Below are positions 1 to 8,901 of a DNA stretch of 64,000 nt, piece by piece (positions within the stretch are counted from its first letter, which is position 1; each line of letters starts with the position of its first letter). The translations under genes and the position numbers were made by a program. The notes beneath the pieces were generated by a model, which did no database searches, was not told the origin of the DNA, and saw only the letters and a program-made list of their open reading frames with translations. The DNA comes from Planotetraspora mira (GTDB lineage: Bacteria; Actinomycetota; Actinomycetes; Streptosporangiales; Streptosporangiaceae): the NCBI RefSeq assembly GCF_016863275.1, contig NZ_BOOO01000009.1, forward strand, positions 248,001 through 312,000, in the 5' to 3' direction.

Positions 1-1547
1 ACGACCCGCATCTCTTCCGGCCCGCCGACCATGCCGAAGGCGGGCGGGAACGGCGCGGCCTGCTCGATCAGGTCCTGGTAGAACTCCAGCCACATCGCCT
101 GATCGAAGGCGACCGCGGCGGTGATGCGGCCGCGGTAGCCGTACGCGGCGACGAAACGCCGGTCCGCGACGGAACCCTGCGTGATGGCGACCTGGTCGGC
201 GAAGGTCGGCACACCGACGGACTTGATGTTGGTGCCGAACTGGGCGGACCAGAAGACGGGCAGGGACAGGTGGGGCCAGCGCTCCGCCGCAGGACTGATC
301 ATGTTGTGCGCCGCCACCTGCGCCTGATTGACCGCGTTCCCCCAGTGTTCGAGTGCCAGGAACTGGTAGCCGTACACGGGATGGGGGAAACGTGCCACGT
401 CACCGGCCACGAAGATGTCGTCGGACACCACCCCGTTGACGTCGAAGGCACGGCATCCCGCGTCGCAGGAGACCCCCCACACTCCGGCGGCGAGACCCGA
501 ACCCTCCAGCCACTCGACGTTGCGTTCCGCGCCGAGCGCGGCCACCGCGACCTGGACGTCGACCACGCTGCCATCGGACAGGTGCGCGCAGCGGAGCCGT
601 CCGTCGCCGTCGCCTTCGAGCGCGGTGACCGTGAGGCCGCAGCGCAGATCGACGCCGTGCTCGCGCTGCATCTCGGCCGCGATGCCACCGATCACCCCGC
701 CCAGCGCCCCGACGAGCGGCGCGGATCCGCGCTCGACGACGGTGACCCGCAGGCCGAGGTCCCGGCAGGCGGAAGCGATCTCCGACCCGGTGAAACCGGC
801 GCCGATCACCAGCACCCGGCCCGGTCCGGCCGCCAGTCGCTCGTGCAGGCGGGCCGCGTCCTCACGGGTGCGCAACACGAACACCCCGTCCAAAGCGCCC
901 TCCGCCGCGTTCGGCCAGGGCCGGGCTCGCGCCCCCGTGGCGATCAGCAGACGGTCGAAACCGACATGCCCGCCGTCGGACAGGTGCACCTGTTTGGCGG
1001 CCAGGTCCAGCCCGGTCGCGGGTTTGCCTCGCAACCATTCCGCGTCGAGATCACCGCGGCGGGGCAACATGGTGTGACCTGCGGTGATCTGCCCGCTCAG
1101 GACCTGTTTCGACAACGGCGGCCGATCGTAGGGCTCGCACGGCTCGTCCCCGATCAAGGTCAGCGACCCGTCGTACCCTTCCCTGCGCAGGGTGGCCGCG
1201 GCCCGCAGGCCGGCGAGCGAGGCGCCGACGATGACGACGCGACGGACCCGCTCGGACGACTTCGGGCCGCGGATCCGACCGGCCCGAGCCGGAGCGCCGT
1301 CCTCGGGGGTTCCACCGGCCCGCGCGGCGTCGGCCGTCTTCGGGCGCCCCAGCGTTCCCATCTGGTCGACCACTATGGCCTGGACCGGGCAGGCCGCGAC
1401 CGCCCGCAGGACCTGCTCACGCTCCTCGTCGTCCGCGTGCAGTTCGTACATCAGTGCTTCCGCGCGGCTCATCCTGAAGACGCCGGGTGCGAGGAAGGCG
1501 CACTGCCCGTATCCCTGGCAACGCGTGAGATCGACGACGACTCTCAT
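1..1547 (-). CDS. Ferredoxin-ferredoxin reductase fusion protein (3' end outside the window)
   Basis: The N-terminal ~65 residues form a small ferredoxin with the pattern CQGYGQC (residues 10-16) and a later Cys-Pro. This is the CxxYxxC...CP cluster pattern of ferredoxins that serve actinobacterial P450s, where a non-Cys residue sits at the usual fourth ligand. A proline/alanine-rich linker follows, then a flavoprotein reductase with an FAD-binding VVIVGASLAGLRAA motif, an NAD-binding VLVIGAGFTGSEIA motif and the FAD-closing FVAGDVARFPH motif. It probably passes electrons from NAD(P)H through FAD to its own iron-sulfur cluster and then to a P450 or other oxygenase. No P450 lies nearby. The ATG at 1547 gives the complete ferredoxin start. 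The C-terminal end lies beyond base 1. Confidence 0.9.
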   Translation of the reverse strand, partial: MRVVVDLTRCQGYGQCAFLAPGVFRMSRAEALMYELHADDEEREQVLRAVAACPVQAIVVDQMGTLGRPKTADAARAGGTPEDGAPARAGRIRGPKSSERVRRVVIVGASLAGLRAAATLRREGYDGSLTLIGDEPCEPYDRPPLSKQVLSGQITAGHTMLPRRGDLDAEWLRGKPATGLDLAAKQVHLSDGGHVGFDRLLIATGARARPWPNAAEGALDGVFVLRTREDAARLHERLAAGPGRVLVIGAGFTGSEIASACRDLGLRVTVVERGSAPLVGALGGVIGGIAAEMQREHGVDLRCGLTVTALEGDGDGRLRCAHLSDGSVVDVQVAVAALGAERNVEWLEGSGLAAGVWGVSCDAGCRAFDVNGVVSDDIFVAGDVARFPHPVYGYQFLALEHWGNAVNQAQVAAHNMISPAAERWPHLSLPVFWSAQFGTNIKSVGVPTFADQVAITQGSVADRRFVAAYGYRGRITAAVAFDQAMWLEFYQDLIEQAAPFPPAFGMVGGPEEMRV

Positions 1548-1681
1548 GCTGGACCGTCCCCTCCAGAGGGGCGACCGGGCGGCGGCCCGGCCGCGCACCC
1601 CGCGGACGGACGTTGCAGATGACCCGTCAGGGGCGCCGGAATCGTGCCTGAATGCCTAGTTCGAGGCTAGCAACCCGCCGC

Positions 1682-2455
1682 TCACGACCCGGAGGGGGAG
1701 GCGCGGCGGGCCAGCAGGACATGGGTCTCGCCATGTGACCGTACGATCCCGCCGAGGTTCTCGATCGCGGCGTGCAGCGCACGCTGAAGCACAGTGAGCC
1801 GTTCGGGCCCGAGGCGCTGGTGATCGCTGTACGTCGCCACCAGCCCCACCCACTCATCGGCGCTGAACGTGTCCTCCCAGCGGTAATTCCTCGTCTCGAC
1901 CGAGGAGAACGCGTCGCTCTCCGTGAACGGGTCCACCGGGGGGCTCTTCACGGCGTTGCGCCCGTGCACCTGCGCATCCGGCGCGTACTGGCGGTAGACC
2001 GCGTCGAACGCGGTGAGCACGGGCTCTTCCAACAGGTGGTAGCTCCAGAACCGCGCGATCACGCCGCCCGGTCGCAGCACCTTGGCGGCCTTGGAGACGC
2101 CCAGCGCGGGATCGATCCAGTGCCACGCGCTCCCACACGTGATCAGGTCGAATCGCCGTCCGGCGTCGTCCCAGGTCTCGAATGGTGCGATCTCCACCGG
2201 AATGCCGTGGCCACGTGCCACGTCCGCCATCCGCTCATCCATTTCGACGCCCAGCACGGACAGACCATGCTTCGCGAGGGGAACGGCCACCTTGCCGGTG
2301 CCACAGGCGACGTCGAGCACCTGTTCCGGTCGTAACGCCACGAAGTCCTCGATCAAGGCATCAGGGCATACCGGACGATAGCGGTCATACTGCTCTGCCA
2401 CGGAGCCGAAGGACCCGGCCCGCCGACGATCAAGATGAAGCTCTTCCGAGGCCAC
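1682..2455 (-). CDS. Class I SAM-dependent methyltransferase
   Basis: A 257-residue soluble protein. Residues ~46-57 read VLDVACGTGKVA, the SAM-binding motif I, followed by an acidic motif II (GVEMDERM) and a post-motif region with AWHWIDP and LRPGGVIARFW. This is the pattern of the UbiE/Methyltransf_11 family, often annotated as trans-aconitate or generic small-molecule methyltransferases. The substrate cannot be read from the sequence. The start is GTG at 2455 with no clear ribosome binding site. It follows the conservon GTPase gene on the same strand with a 76-base gap, so co-transcription is possible but not shown. Confidence 0.88.
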   Translation of the reverse strand: MASEELHLDRRRAGSFGSVAEQYDRYRPVCPDALIEDFVALRPEQVLDVACGTGKVAVPLAKHGLSVLGVEMDERMADVARGHGIPVEIAPFETWDDAGRRFDLITCGSAWHWIDPALGVSKAAKVLRPGGVIARFWSYHLLEEPVLTAFDAVYRQYAPDAQVHGRNAVKSPPVDPFTESDAFSSVETRNYRWEDTFSADEWVGLVATYSDHQRLGPERLTVLQRALHAAIENLGGIVRSHGETHVLLARRASPSGS

Positions 2456-2531
2456 GCAGCGATGATAGGCATCCCCTGGTGGGCGACCCCACGGCGGGAT
2501 CGGACAAATCGCCGATGGCGGCTCGCCGTCC

Positions 2532-3122
2532 TCAGTCTTGGGACACGCCCTCCACCGCGTACGTGATCAGCGTGGTCAGCACGTCCTTGACCGACTCACG
2601 GTCGCGTACGTCACAGAGCACGATGGGGGCGACCCCTCCCAGCCCCAGCGCTCGCCGTACCTTGTCGGGGTCGTGGCGCCTGGCTCCGTCGAAGCAGTTG
2701 ACGGCGACCACGAAGGGGATGCCGCGCTGCTCGAAGTAGTCCACGGCGGGGAAGCACTCCTGCAGGCGGCGGGTGTCGGCCAGCACGACGGCCCCGAGTG
2801 CGCCGACGGCCAGTTCGTCCCACATGAACCAGAACCGGTCCTGGCCGGGCGTGCCGAACAGGTAGAGCCACAGGCCTTCGCGGATGGTGATGCGTCCGAA
2901 GTCCAGCGCGACGGTCGTGGTGATCTTGGACTCCACGCCGGAGATGTCGTCGACGCCGACGCCTCGTTCGCTGAGCAATTCCTCGGTGTGCAGCGGCCGG
3001 ATCTCACTGATCGTGCCGACCATGGTCGTCTTGCCGACTCCGAACCCGCCGGCGATGAGAATCTTGATGGCCAGCGCCGAGGCGGCCTCGGTCGTGTCCG
3101 GCTCAGAGGCTGCGTAGCCCAT
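2532..3122 (-). CDS. Conservon GTP/ATP-binding protein (CvnD-type small GTPase)
   Basis: A 196-residue P-loop protein with Walker A GGFGVGKTT (~residues 27-35), a G3-like FGTPGQDRF motif and VNCFDG in the position of the NKxD base-recognition motif. This matches the CvnD family, the MglA-like small GTPases at the end of actinobacterial conservons. Its start overlaps the preceding DUF742 gene by 20 bp, so translation is probably coupled. In conservons the kinase, roadblock, DUF742 and GTPase proteins form a membrane-associated signalling complex resembling eukaryotic G-protein systems. Confidence 0.93.
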   Translation of the reverse strand: MGYAASEPDTTEAASALAIKILIAGGFGVGKTTMVGTISEIRPLHTEELLSERGVGVDDISGVESKITTTVALDFGRITIREGLWLYLFGTPGQDRFWFMWDELAVGALGAVVLADTRRLQECFPAVDYFEQRGIPFVVAVNCFDGARRHDPDKVRRALGLGGVAPIVLCDVRDRESVKDVLTTLITYAVEGVSQD

Positions 3123-3453
3123 GCAGCACTTCCCTGTAGATGCGTTCGTCGATCGTCTGCGCCGCCGGCCGCGGCCGGTCGATGGTCACGAGGCCCTCGC
3201 GCCGCAGATCGCCGAGGATCACGCGGGTGATGTTGAGCGGCAGCTTCAGGTGCGCCGCGACGTCCGCCACAGGCGTGGGCATGCGGCACAACGTCAGGAC
3301 GGCGAGATGCTCGGGGATGAGCTCCGCCGGCTGGACCGGCGTGCTGACGGTCGTGACGATGGCCACCAGGTCGAAGGTCTCTCCCACCGGGCGCGCGCGG
3401 CCCCCGGTCAGCCCGAAGAGCCTGACCAGCGGCCCGGGGTCCTCTCCCGTCAC
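3103..3453 (-). CDS. DUF742 protein (CvnC-type conservon component)
   Basis: A 116-residue protein that fits DUF742 over its whole length: an N-terminal VRLFGLTGGRARP segment and a winged-helix-like second half (VADVAAHLKLPLNITRVILGDL) ending in the conserved HGLRSL tail. The start is GTG at 3453. Its first bases overlap the stop of the upstream roadblock gene in a GTGA arrangement, and its end overlaps the GTPase start. DUF742 proteins are always found in such operons and are thought to bridge the kinase module and the GTPase. Confidence 0.93.
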   Translation of the reverse strand: MTGEDPGPLVRLFGLTGGRARPVGETFDLVAIVTTVSTPVQPAELIPEHLAVLTLCRMPTPVADVAAHLKLPLNITRVILGDLRREGLVTIDRPRPAAQTIDERIYREVLHGLRSL

Positions 3454-3875
3454 GACCCCCCGCCGTTCCAGGCGGGCGCCGGAGCCGCCCCCCTCGGCTG
3501 TGCGGACAGGTGCTCGCCGACGCGCTTGACCAAGAGCGCCATCTCGTAGGTGACCATGCCGAGCTCGGCGTCACCGGCGGCCAGTACGGCCAGGCGGGCG
3601 CCCTGCCCCGCGGCGGTGACGAACAGGAAGCCGCCCTCAAGCTCGATGATGGTCTGCCGGACGCCGCCGAGGCCGAAATGCCGGCCGGCGCCCTGCGCGA
3701 GGCTGTGGCTGCCGGCGGAGATCGCGGACAGGTGCTCGGTGTCCTCGCGGGTCAGCTCCTTGGAGCCGCCCATGGCCAGCCCGTCTGCGGACAGCACGAT
3801 GGCATGCCGGATGTCGGGGATGCGCTGAGTCAGATCGTCGAGCAGCCAGTTCAGTTCAGTTCTGGGGTCGGGCAT
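3450..3875 (-). CDS. Roadblock/LC7 domain protein (CvnB-type)
   Basis: A 141-residue protein starting MPDPRTELNWLLDDL, the typical start of actinobacterial roadblock/LC7 proteins. The conserved core (HAIVLSADGLAMGGS, residues ~23-37) and the IIELEGGFLFVTAAG strand follow. Roadblock proteins usually dimerise and act on small GTPases. ATG 3875 was chosen because it begins at the family start; an in-frame start further upstream would add sequence unlike the family. The gene overlaps the kinase end by 20 bp and the DUF742 start by 4 bp. Confidence 0.93.
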   Translation of the reverse strand: MPDPRTELNWLLDDLTQRIPDIRHAIVLSADGLAMGGSKELTREDTEHLSAISAGSHSLAQGAGRHFGLGGVRQTIIELEGGFLFVTAAGQGARLAVLAAGDAELGMVTYEMALLVKRVGEHLSAQPRGAAPAPAWNGGGS

Positions 3876-6243
3876 CGGAGTGGCCGTCCTTTCTGTTCCA
3901 CGCGTCCTGTCCTTGCTCTGCCTGGCCGCGGCCCTGCTGCCAGCCGCGTTGCATGGTCGACATGAGCCGGGCGAGCTCCTCGGGAGATCGCGCAGAGACA
4001 TCATCCTGCTCCGTCGACCGTGCACCGCGGAGCTGGGGGGCCAGGCTGGCCTGCGGTATCCGCATCGGCAGCCCGTCGAGGTCGTCGTCGCCGCCCGGCT
4101 CGGGGACCGTCCACTGCGCGGGTGCGGGAGAGACGACGGGTACGGGAGAAGGCGCCGGCGCCGGGTTCTGAACGGGCTCGGCCGAGAACCATCCCGACGC
4201 GGGCTCTGAAGTAGGTGCCGTCATCTGCCCCCCTGCGACAGAGGTCGTCTCCCTGGACCGAGCCTCCGGCGTCGCGCTCAGCGCGCGCAGGGGCCTGCCC
4301 AGACGTGCGTGCCCGGCCGGGGCCATCTGGTGCGACACGATCTCGGTGGCAGGCGCCTCCGCCGTGGCGAGCAGGCTCGACGGCAGCAGCACGATCGCGG
4401 TGGTGCCGTCGTACGGCGAGGGCCGTAGCACGATCTTGATGTTGTGCCGGGCCGCGAGCCTCGCCACGACGAACAGCCCGAGCCTGTCGCTGTCGGCCAG
4501 GTCGAACTCCGGCGGGTCGGTGAGCCTCGCGTTGAGATCCTCGAGGGTGGCCCGGCTCAGCCCGAGACCCCGGTCCTCGACCTCCAGGGCGAAGCCGTTG
4601 GCCGCCACGCTGCTGCGGACATGGACGGTGGTGTCGGGCGGCGAGAACACGGCGGCGTTCTCCACCAGTTCAGCGATCAGATGGATCACGTCGGTGACCG
4701 CCGCCCCCACGAGCAGCGGGGCCTGCGGCATGGGGGCCACGACGACACGGGTGTAGTCCTCGACCTCGAGCACGGCGCCGCGCACCACGTCGAGAAGCGG
4801 CACGGGGTCGCGCCACCTGCGTGCGGGGGCGGAGTCGGACAAGATGATCAGGTTCTCCGCGTGCCGCCGCATGCGGGTGGTCAGGTGGTCGAGCTTGAAG
4901 AGACCCTCCAGGGTCTCCGGCTCCTCGACCCGGCGCTCCATCGTGTCCAGCAGGTTGAGTTGGCGGTGCAGCAGCGCCTGGTTGCGTCTGGCGAGGTTGA
5001 GGAACACCTGGCCGACGCCCTTGCGGAGGGTCGCCTGGCCCACCGCCGCCTCCACGGCGGTCCGCTGCACCGCGGAGAACGCGTGCACGACCCGGTCGAC
5101 CTCGGCGGTGCCCGCGGAGGCCAGGTCGGGGGCCTCCGTCGCGGGGTCCACGTCGTCACCCCTGCGCAGACGCTCGACCAGCCGCGGCAGCCGCTGCTCG
5201 GCAAGCTCCACAGCCGACGACTGAAGCCGCTTCAGCTCCGAGATCATGGACCGGCCGAAGCGGTAGGACAGTGCCAACGACAGGATGACCGCCATCAGGC
5301 CGAGGAGGAGGATCAGCCCGATCCGCCAGTGCGCCCCGACCTTCTGCGCCTCTCCCTCGGCCGCGGCGCGCTCCAGTTCCTGCTGGGTGTCGCGGTTGAT
5401 CGCGTTGAGGATGGTGGCGGTGTCGCTGTTCCATTCGGCCGGGTCCACCGGGGGCGCGCCGTCGGTGTCCCAGACGAAGAGCCTGTCCTCCACCTCCACG
5501 AGCCGCATGTAGGCGTTGCTGTTCACGAGATTCTCGTAGTGCGCCCGCAGTTCGGGACTCATGTCGCGGCCGGCGTTGGTGAACAGGAGCCTGCGGCTGG
5601 TCATCGCGGCCACGAACGTGGCGCGATCGGTGGGGGTCATGTCGCGATGCACGATCGTGCTGGTCAGCACGGCGTGCTCCCTGCCCAGGTATTCGGCGGT
5701 GGCGCTGTAGGCGGACATGCCGCGCACCGCGCGGTAGGACGACACGTCGCTCAACGCGTCCTGATCGCTGAACGCCTGGTTGGCGGTGGTGATCAGGCTG
5801 TTGTACCCCTCGATGACCTTGAGTGGAGTGGTGAGCCTGCCGTTGTCGGCGGAGTCGCGAAGGTACTGCACCCCGTCCACCGCCGCCACCAGGGCACGCA
5901 CCGCCGCGGGGGTCTCCGTCTCCCCTCCCTCGGGGGCGATCGACTCGATCACCTGACGCAGGCGCTCCACCCGGCTGTCGGTCACCCGCCGCTGGTCCGC
6001 GAGCGCCACGTCGGCGGCGGTGCCGTCCTTCGCCTCCGCGGAGAGTTGGCGCTCCCGCTGGAGCTCCACGACCAACTGCAACACCGGCGACCCGATGCTC
6101 TCCCAGCGATTCTGCGTCCGGGAGACGTCAACGATCTCCTGGACGCTCGAGTAGGCGATGAAACCCCACAGGGCGATCATGGAAATCAGCGGAAGCAGCA
6201 GGATTCTGAGGAGCTTCGAGCGGATCGGGGGAGGCGAGCTCAT
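3856..6243 (-). CDS. Conservon sensor histidine kinase with nitrate/nitrite-sensing (NIT) domain (CvnA-type)
   Basis: A 795-residue membrane kinase and first gene of the conservon. A transmembrane segment at ~12-32 (LLRILLLPLISMIALWGFIA) is followed by a long extracytoplasmic region resembling the NIT domain, a second membrane segment at ~310-330, a HAMP-like linker, a helical dimerisation region and an atypical HATPase domain (VENAAVFSPPDTTV, LEVEDRGLGLS, DRLGLFVVARLA). The C-terminal ~170 residues are Pro/Ala-rich and of low complexity, as in other CvnA proteins. No response regulator is encoded nearby; the signal presumably goes to the roadblock/DUF742/GTPase partners. Confidence 0.93.
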   Translation of the reverse strand: MSSPPPIRSKLLRILLLPLISMIALWGFIAYSSVQEIVDVSRTQNRWESIGSPVLQLVVELQRERQLSAEAKDGTAADVALADQRRVTDSRVERLRQVIESIAPEGGETETPAAVRALVAAVDGVQYLRDSADNGRLTTPLKVIEGYNSLITTANQAFSDQDALSDVSSYRAVRGMSAYSATAEYLGREHAVLTSTIVHRDMTPTDRATFVAAMTSRRLLFTNAGRDMSPELRAHYENLVNSNAYMRLVEVEDRLFVWDTDGAPPVDPAEWNSDTATILNAINRDTQQELERAAAEGEAQKVGAHWRIGLILLLGLMAVILSLALSYRFGRSMISELKRLQSSAVELAEQRLPRLVERLRRGDDVDPATEAPDLASAGTAEVDRVVHAFSAVQRTAVEAAVGQATLRKGVGQVFLNLARRNQALLHRQLNLLDTMERRVEEPETLEGLFKLDHLTTRMRRHAENLIILSDSAPARRWRDPVPLLDVVRGAVLEVEDYTRVVVAPMPQAPLLVGAAVTDVIHLIAELVENAAVFSPPDTTVHVRSSVAANGFALEVEDRGLGLSRATLEDLNARLTDPPEFDLADSDRLGLFVVARLAARHNIKIVLRPSPYDGTTAIVLLPSSLLATAEAPATEIVSHQMAPAGHARLGRPLRALSATPEARSRETTSVAGGQMTAPTSEPASGWFSAEPVQNPAPAPSPVPVVSPAPAQWTVPEPGGDDDLDGLPMRIPQASLAPQLRGARSTEQDDVSARSPEELARLMSTMQRGWQQGRGQAEQGQDAWNRKDGHSDARPQN

Positions 6244-6769
6244 CCATCATGTCCAATTCCGCGCGTGCTGCGCCGTAGCGGCCGTGATCTGTTTCCGCCC
6301 CCGAGGATGCGTGCCACGGCTGATACGCCTGTGGTTGGTCCACTATGCCCATGGCACAGAAGGACTTCAAGCAACAGATGCGAAGAACGGACACGAATCC
6401 GATTGGCATTGATGGTGACGAACCACCACATCACATCCGGCCGCTACGGTGTGCCGCCGGAAAGGTCACAACACGGACGGTTCGGATGTGATGGACGTGC
6501 TGGTCAAACACATATCCCTGCCGTCAGGCACACTCGCGACAGCGGTGGGCGGCTCCCCGGAGGGCACGTTCCGTGACTTCGCGTGTGCGGCGAAAAGCAG
6601 GGAAGATCAAATTAATGACCCTCGGGTCGCTATCGGAGCGGAGCCGGACGCTCACTCCCTAAGCGACCCGAGGCATCGACCCCTTGTCTTAATTGTGTGG
6701 AATATAGAAGGAAATTCTGTCGGACTCGGCGAGGAATGGCGAGTTATCGACTGAAGCCGTAATTTCGAG
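6244..6769. other. 526-bp gap without a credible gene, upstream of the conservon
   Basis: This stretch lies between the conservon start (6243) and the stop of the SDR gene at 6770. It is visibly more AT-rich than its surroundings in places (around 6605-6620 and 6685-6725). It should hold the conservon promoter next to 6243. A 101-codon reading frame at 6449-6754 has no recognisable domain and runs through the inverted repeat at 6620-6673, so I do not call it. Nothing else is supported. Confidence 0.6.
6620..6673. repeat. Perfect 12-bp inverted repeat with 30-nt loop (hairpin)
   Basis: CCTCGGGTCGCT at 6620-6631 is matched exactly by its reverse complement at 6662-6673. The 30-base interval contains a smaller AGCG/CGCT pair. 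It lies downstream of the SDR stop (minus-strand gene ending at 6770) and 377 bp upstream of the conservon start. It could terminate the SDR transcript, be part of a small RNA, or be an operator. No T-run directly follows either arm. Confidence 0.6.
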
Positions 6770-7714
6770 TCAGCCGCGTGATGACGGGGCGAGCATGTCG
6801 AGGGACACCTGCCACAGTCGCGCCGCCGCCTCGGGGTCGAGGGCGTGCGGGGCGACGCCCCGGTGCTCACCGGGTACAGGAGGCTGCGCCTCGTTGCAGT
6901 CCTCGAAGTACCGGCCGCCCACGCCTTCGAGCGGCGGCCAGGTCGCGAGCAGCGCGGACGTGGCGGCGCCCTGCTGGGGCGTCTTGAACACATAGCCGGC
7001 GGCCTTCGATTGTTCGAGTGCCTCCTGGCTCATGTGCCGCGTCAGATTCGTCAGGATGGCCCCCGGGTGCGCGGCGTTGACCGTGATGCCGTCCGCGGCC
7101 CACCTCTTGTTCGCCTCGACCGCGAAGAGGGCGTTGGCCGTCTTGGACTGGCCGTACGCGACCATGGAGTCGTAGGCGCGCCGCATGAAGTGGATGTCGT
7201 CGAAGTCCACCCCGGCCCGCAGGTGACCGACCGAGCTGAGCGACACGACACGGGCCCTCCCGGCCGCCACGAGCGCCGGGTGCAGCCCGGTGGAGAGCGC
7301 GAAGTGTCCGAGGTGGTTGGTCGCGAACTGCAGTTCCCAGCCTTCCGGCGTCCGCACCTCGGACGTCGTCATCACGCCGGCGTTGTTGACGAGGATGTGC
7401 AACGGGCCGTCCCACGCGGCGACGAAGGCCGCCACGGACGTCTGGTCGGCGAGGTCCAGCGGCGCGACCCGGATGTGCTCGTTTCCTGTGGTCGCCCTGA
7501 TGTCCGCGGCGACCTCCTCACCGGTGCCGACGGAGCGCACCGCCAGGGTGACCTCCGCCCCCGCGCCCGCGAGCGCCCTGGCGGTCTCGATCCCGATGCC
7601 GGACGAGGCGCCGGTCACGATGGCACGGCGGCCGGTGAGGTCCACGCCGTCCACCACCTCGGCCGCGGTGGACTGGCCGGTGAACGGCGTGGTGATGAGT
7701 GTCGGTTCGGTCAT
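6770..7714 (-). CDS. SDR-family NAD(P)-dependent oxidoreductase
   Basis: A 314-residue short-chain dehydrogenase. It has the glycine-rich cofactor motif TGASSGIG (34-41), NNAG (110-113), a serine in VVSLSSVGH and the catalytic YGQSK (Tyr187, Lys191). The C-terminal part (GGRYFEDCNEA, DPEAAARLWQVSLDML) belongs to the retinol dehydrogenase/WW-oxidoreductase-like SDR subgroup common in actinomycetes. It is clearly paralogous to the SDR at 46060-47019. It is transcribed divergently from the XRE regulator at 7960, which is the likely regulator. The substrate is unknown. Confidence 0.92.
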   Translation of the reverse strand: MTEPTLITTPFTGQSTAAEVVDGVDLTGRRAIVTGASSGIGIETARALAGAGAEVTLAVRSVGTGEEVAADIRATTGNEHIRVAPLDLADQTSVAAFVAAWDGPLHILVNNAGVMTTSEVRTPEGWELQFATNHLGHFALSTGLHPALVAAGRARVVSLSSVGHLRAGVDFDDIHFMRRAYDSMVAYGQSKTANALFAVEANKRWAADGITVNAAHPGAILTNLTRHMSQEALEQSKAAGYVFKTPQQGAATSALLATWPPLEGVGGRYFEDCNEAQPPVPGEHRGVAPHALDPEAAARLWQVSLDMLAPSSRG

Positions 7715-7895
7715 GGGACTGCCTCTCTGTCATGCTCGGGCCCGCAGGCCGACGGCGGACGCGCCCGAATCCGGGTAGCCACTGCTCACCTGACCTCGCG
7801 AAACAGGTCCAGATGGCGTCTTGTTCAGCACACCACCGGCGCGGCCCCGCGGACTCCGCGAGGCAGGCCCGCCTCCACCCGGGGCCCGGCCTACC

Positions 7896-7914
7896 GGGGG
7901 TCCAGCAGACCCCC
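7896..7914. promoter_or_regulatory. Dyad GGGGGTC-N5-GACCCCC upstream of an XRE regulator gene
   Basis: A perfect 7-bp inverted repeat with a 5-nt centre, 45 bp before the ATG at 7960 and inside the divergent SDR/XRE intergenic region. Its core (7898-7912) matches 11 of 15 positions of the dyad before the XRE gene at 52250. It is a candidate operator for the MmyB-like regulator. Confidence 0.5.
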
Positions 7915-7959
7915 CCACGGACCTCGCCGCCCCTTCACCCCGGTCATACGCTGAATGCC

Positions 7960-8853
7960 ATGACCGATCCCTCCTCCGGCGCCGGGGGCAACACGGAACT
8001 CCGGGAGTTCCTGCGCTCGCGCCGGGCCCGGATCACGCCCGAGGAGGCAGGGCTGCCGGCGCAGCCGGGCGCCCGCCGGGTGCCGGGCCTGCGCAGGGAG
8101 GAGGTCGCCCAGCTCGCCGGAGTGAGCGTTGACTACTACGTGCGTCTGGAGCGCGGCCGCCACGTCAACGTCTCCGAGACCGTGCTGGACGCCCTCGCCC
8201 GGGCGCTGCGCCTGAACGACACGGAACGCAGTCACCTCTTCGACGTGGCCAGGCCCACCCGCAGGCGGAGCCGCCCGATGCCGCCGCAGCGGGTGCGGCC
8301 GGGGCTGTACCGCGTGCTCGACCTCCTGAGCGACACCCCGGCGCTGATCCTCGGCCGCCGCATGGACGTCCTGGCGACCAACAGGATGGCCCGGGCCCTG
8401 TACACCGACTTCGACGCCCTCCCGCACCGGGAGCGGAACATGATCCGATTCATGTTCCTCGACGAGGCCGCCCGCACGCTGTACGTCGACTGGGAGTCGG
8501 CCGCTCGCAGCACCGTCGCCGGTCTGCACCTCTACGCGGGACGCCGGCCCGACGACGCCCGCCTCGCCGAGCTCATCGGCGAGCTCTCCCTCCACGACAA
8601 GGACTTCCGCCGCTGGTGGGCCGACCACGACGTCCACCGCCGCACCTACGGCGCCAAGGACTACCACCATCCCGTGGTCGGCGACCTCACCCTGAGCTAC
8701 GAGACTTTCAGCGCCGACGGCGACCCCGATCAGGTCCTCGGGATACACACCGCGGAGCCCGGCTCCCCGTCCGAGCAGGCTCTGCGCCTGCTGGCCAGCT
8801 GGATCAGCGAGCCCGCCGCCGTACGCCTGCCGGGTCCCACCTCCACGAACTGA
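7960..8853 (+). CDS. XRE-family regulator with MmyB-like ligand-binding domain
   Basis: A 297-residue one-component regulator. Residues ~15-85 form an XRE helix-turn-helix (PGLRREEVAQLAGVSVDYYVRLERGR). Residues ~110-270 match the MmyB-like domain, which folds like a PAS domain and is thought to bind fatty-acid-like ligands (LDVLATNRMARALYTDF, NMIRFMFLDEAAR). Regulators of this class usually control the divergent neighbour, here the SDR at 6770-7714. Two further members of the family lie at 16533 and 52250. ATG 7960 starts the protein just before the HTH; an in-frame extension upstream is not family-like. Confidence 0.93.
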   Translation: MTDPSSGAGGNTELREFLRSRRARITPEEAGLPAQPGARRVPGLRREEVAQLAGVSVDYYVRLERGRHVNVSETVLDALARALRLNDTERSHLFDVARPTRRRSRPMPPQRVRPGLYRVLDLLSDTPALILGRRMDVLATNRMARALYTDFDALPHRERNMIRFMFLDEAARTLYVDWESAARSTVAGLHLYAGRRPDDARLAELIGELSLHDKDFRRWWADHDVHRRTYGAKDYHHPVVGDLTLSYETFSADGDPDQVLGIHTAEPGSPSEQALRLLASWISEPAAVRLPGPTSTN

Positions 8854-8863
8854 CCGCCCGGGT

Positions 8864-8901
8864 CGAGGGCGGGCGCCCCACGAGCCGAGGGCGGGCGCCC
8901 C
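8864..8901. repeat. Two 16-bp direct repeats with internal GGGCGCCC palindrome
   Basis: CGAGGGCGGGCGCCCC occurs at 8864-8879 and again at 8886-8901, a 22-bp period, just after the XRE stop at 8853. Each copy contains the self-complementary GGGCGCCC, so the RNA can fold. It may act as a terminator region between the XRE gene and the beta-propeller gene. Confidence 0.45.

Noticed and set aside
4444-6576. A long reading frame on the plus strand opposite the conservon kinase
   Set aside because: It is the antisense shadow of the kinase, produced by high GC at third positions. No family match.
6449-6754. A 101-codon reading frame in the gap before the SDR gene
   Set aside because: No domain, no good ribosome binding site, and it crosses the 12-bp inverted repeat. 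Not supported as a gene.
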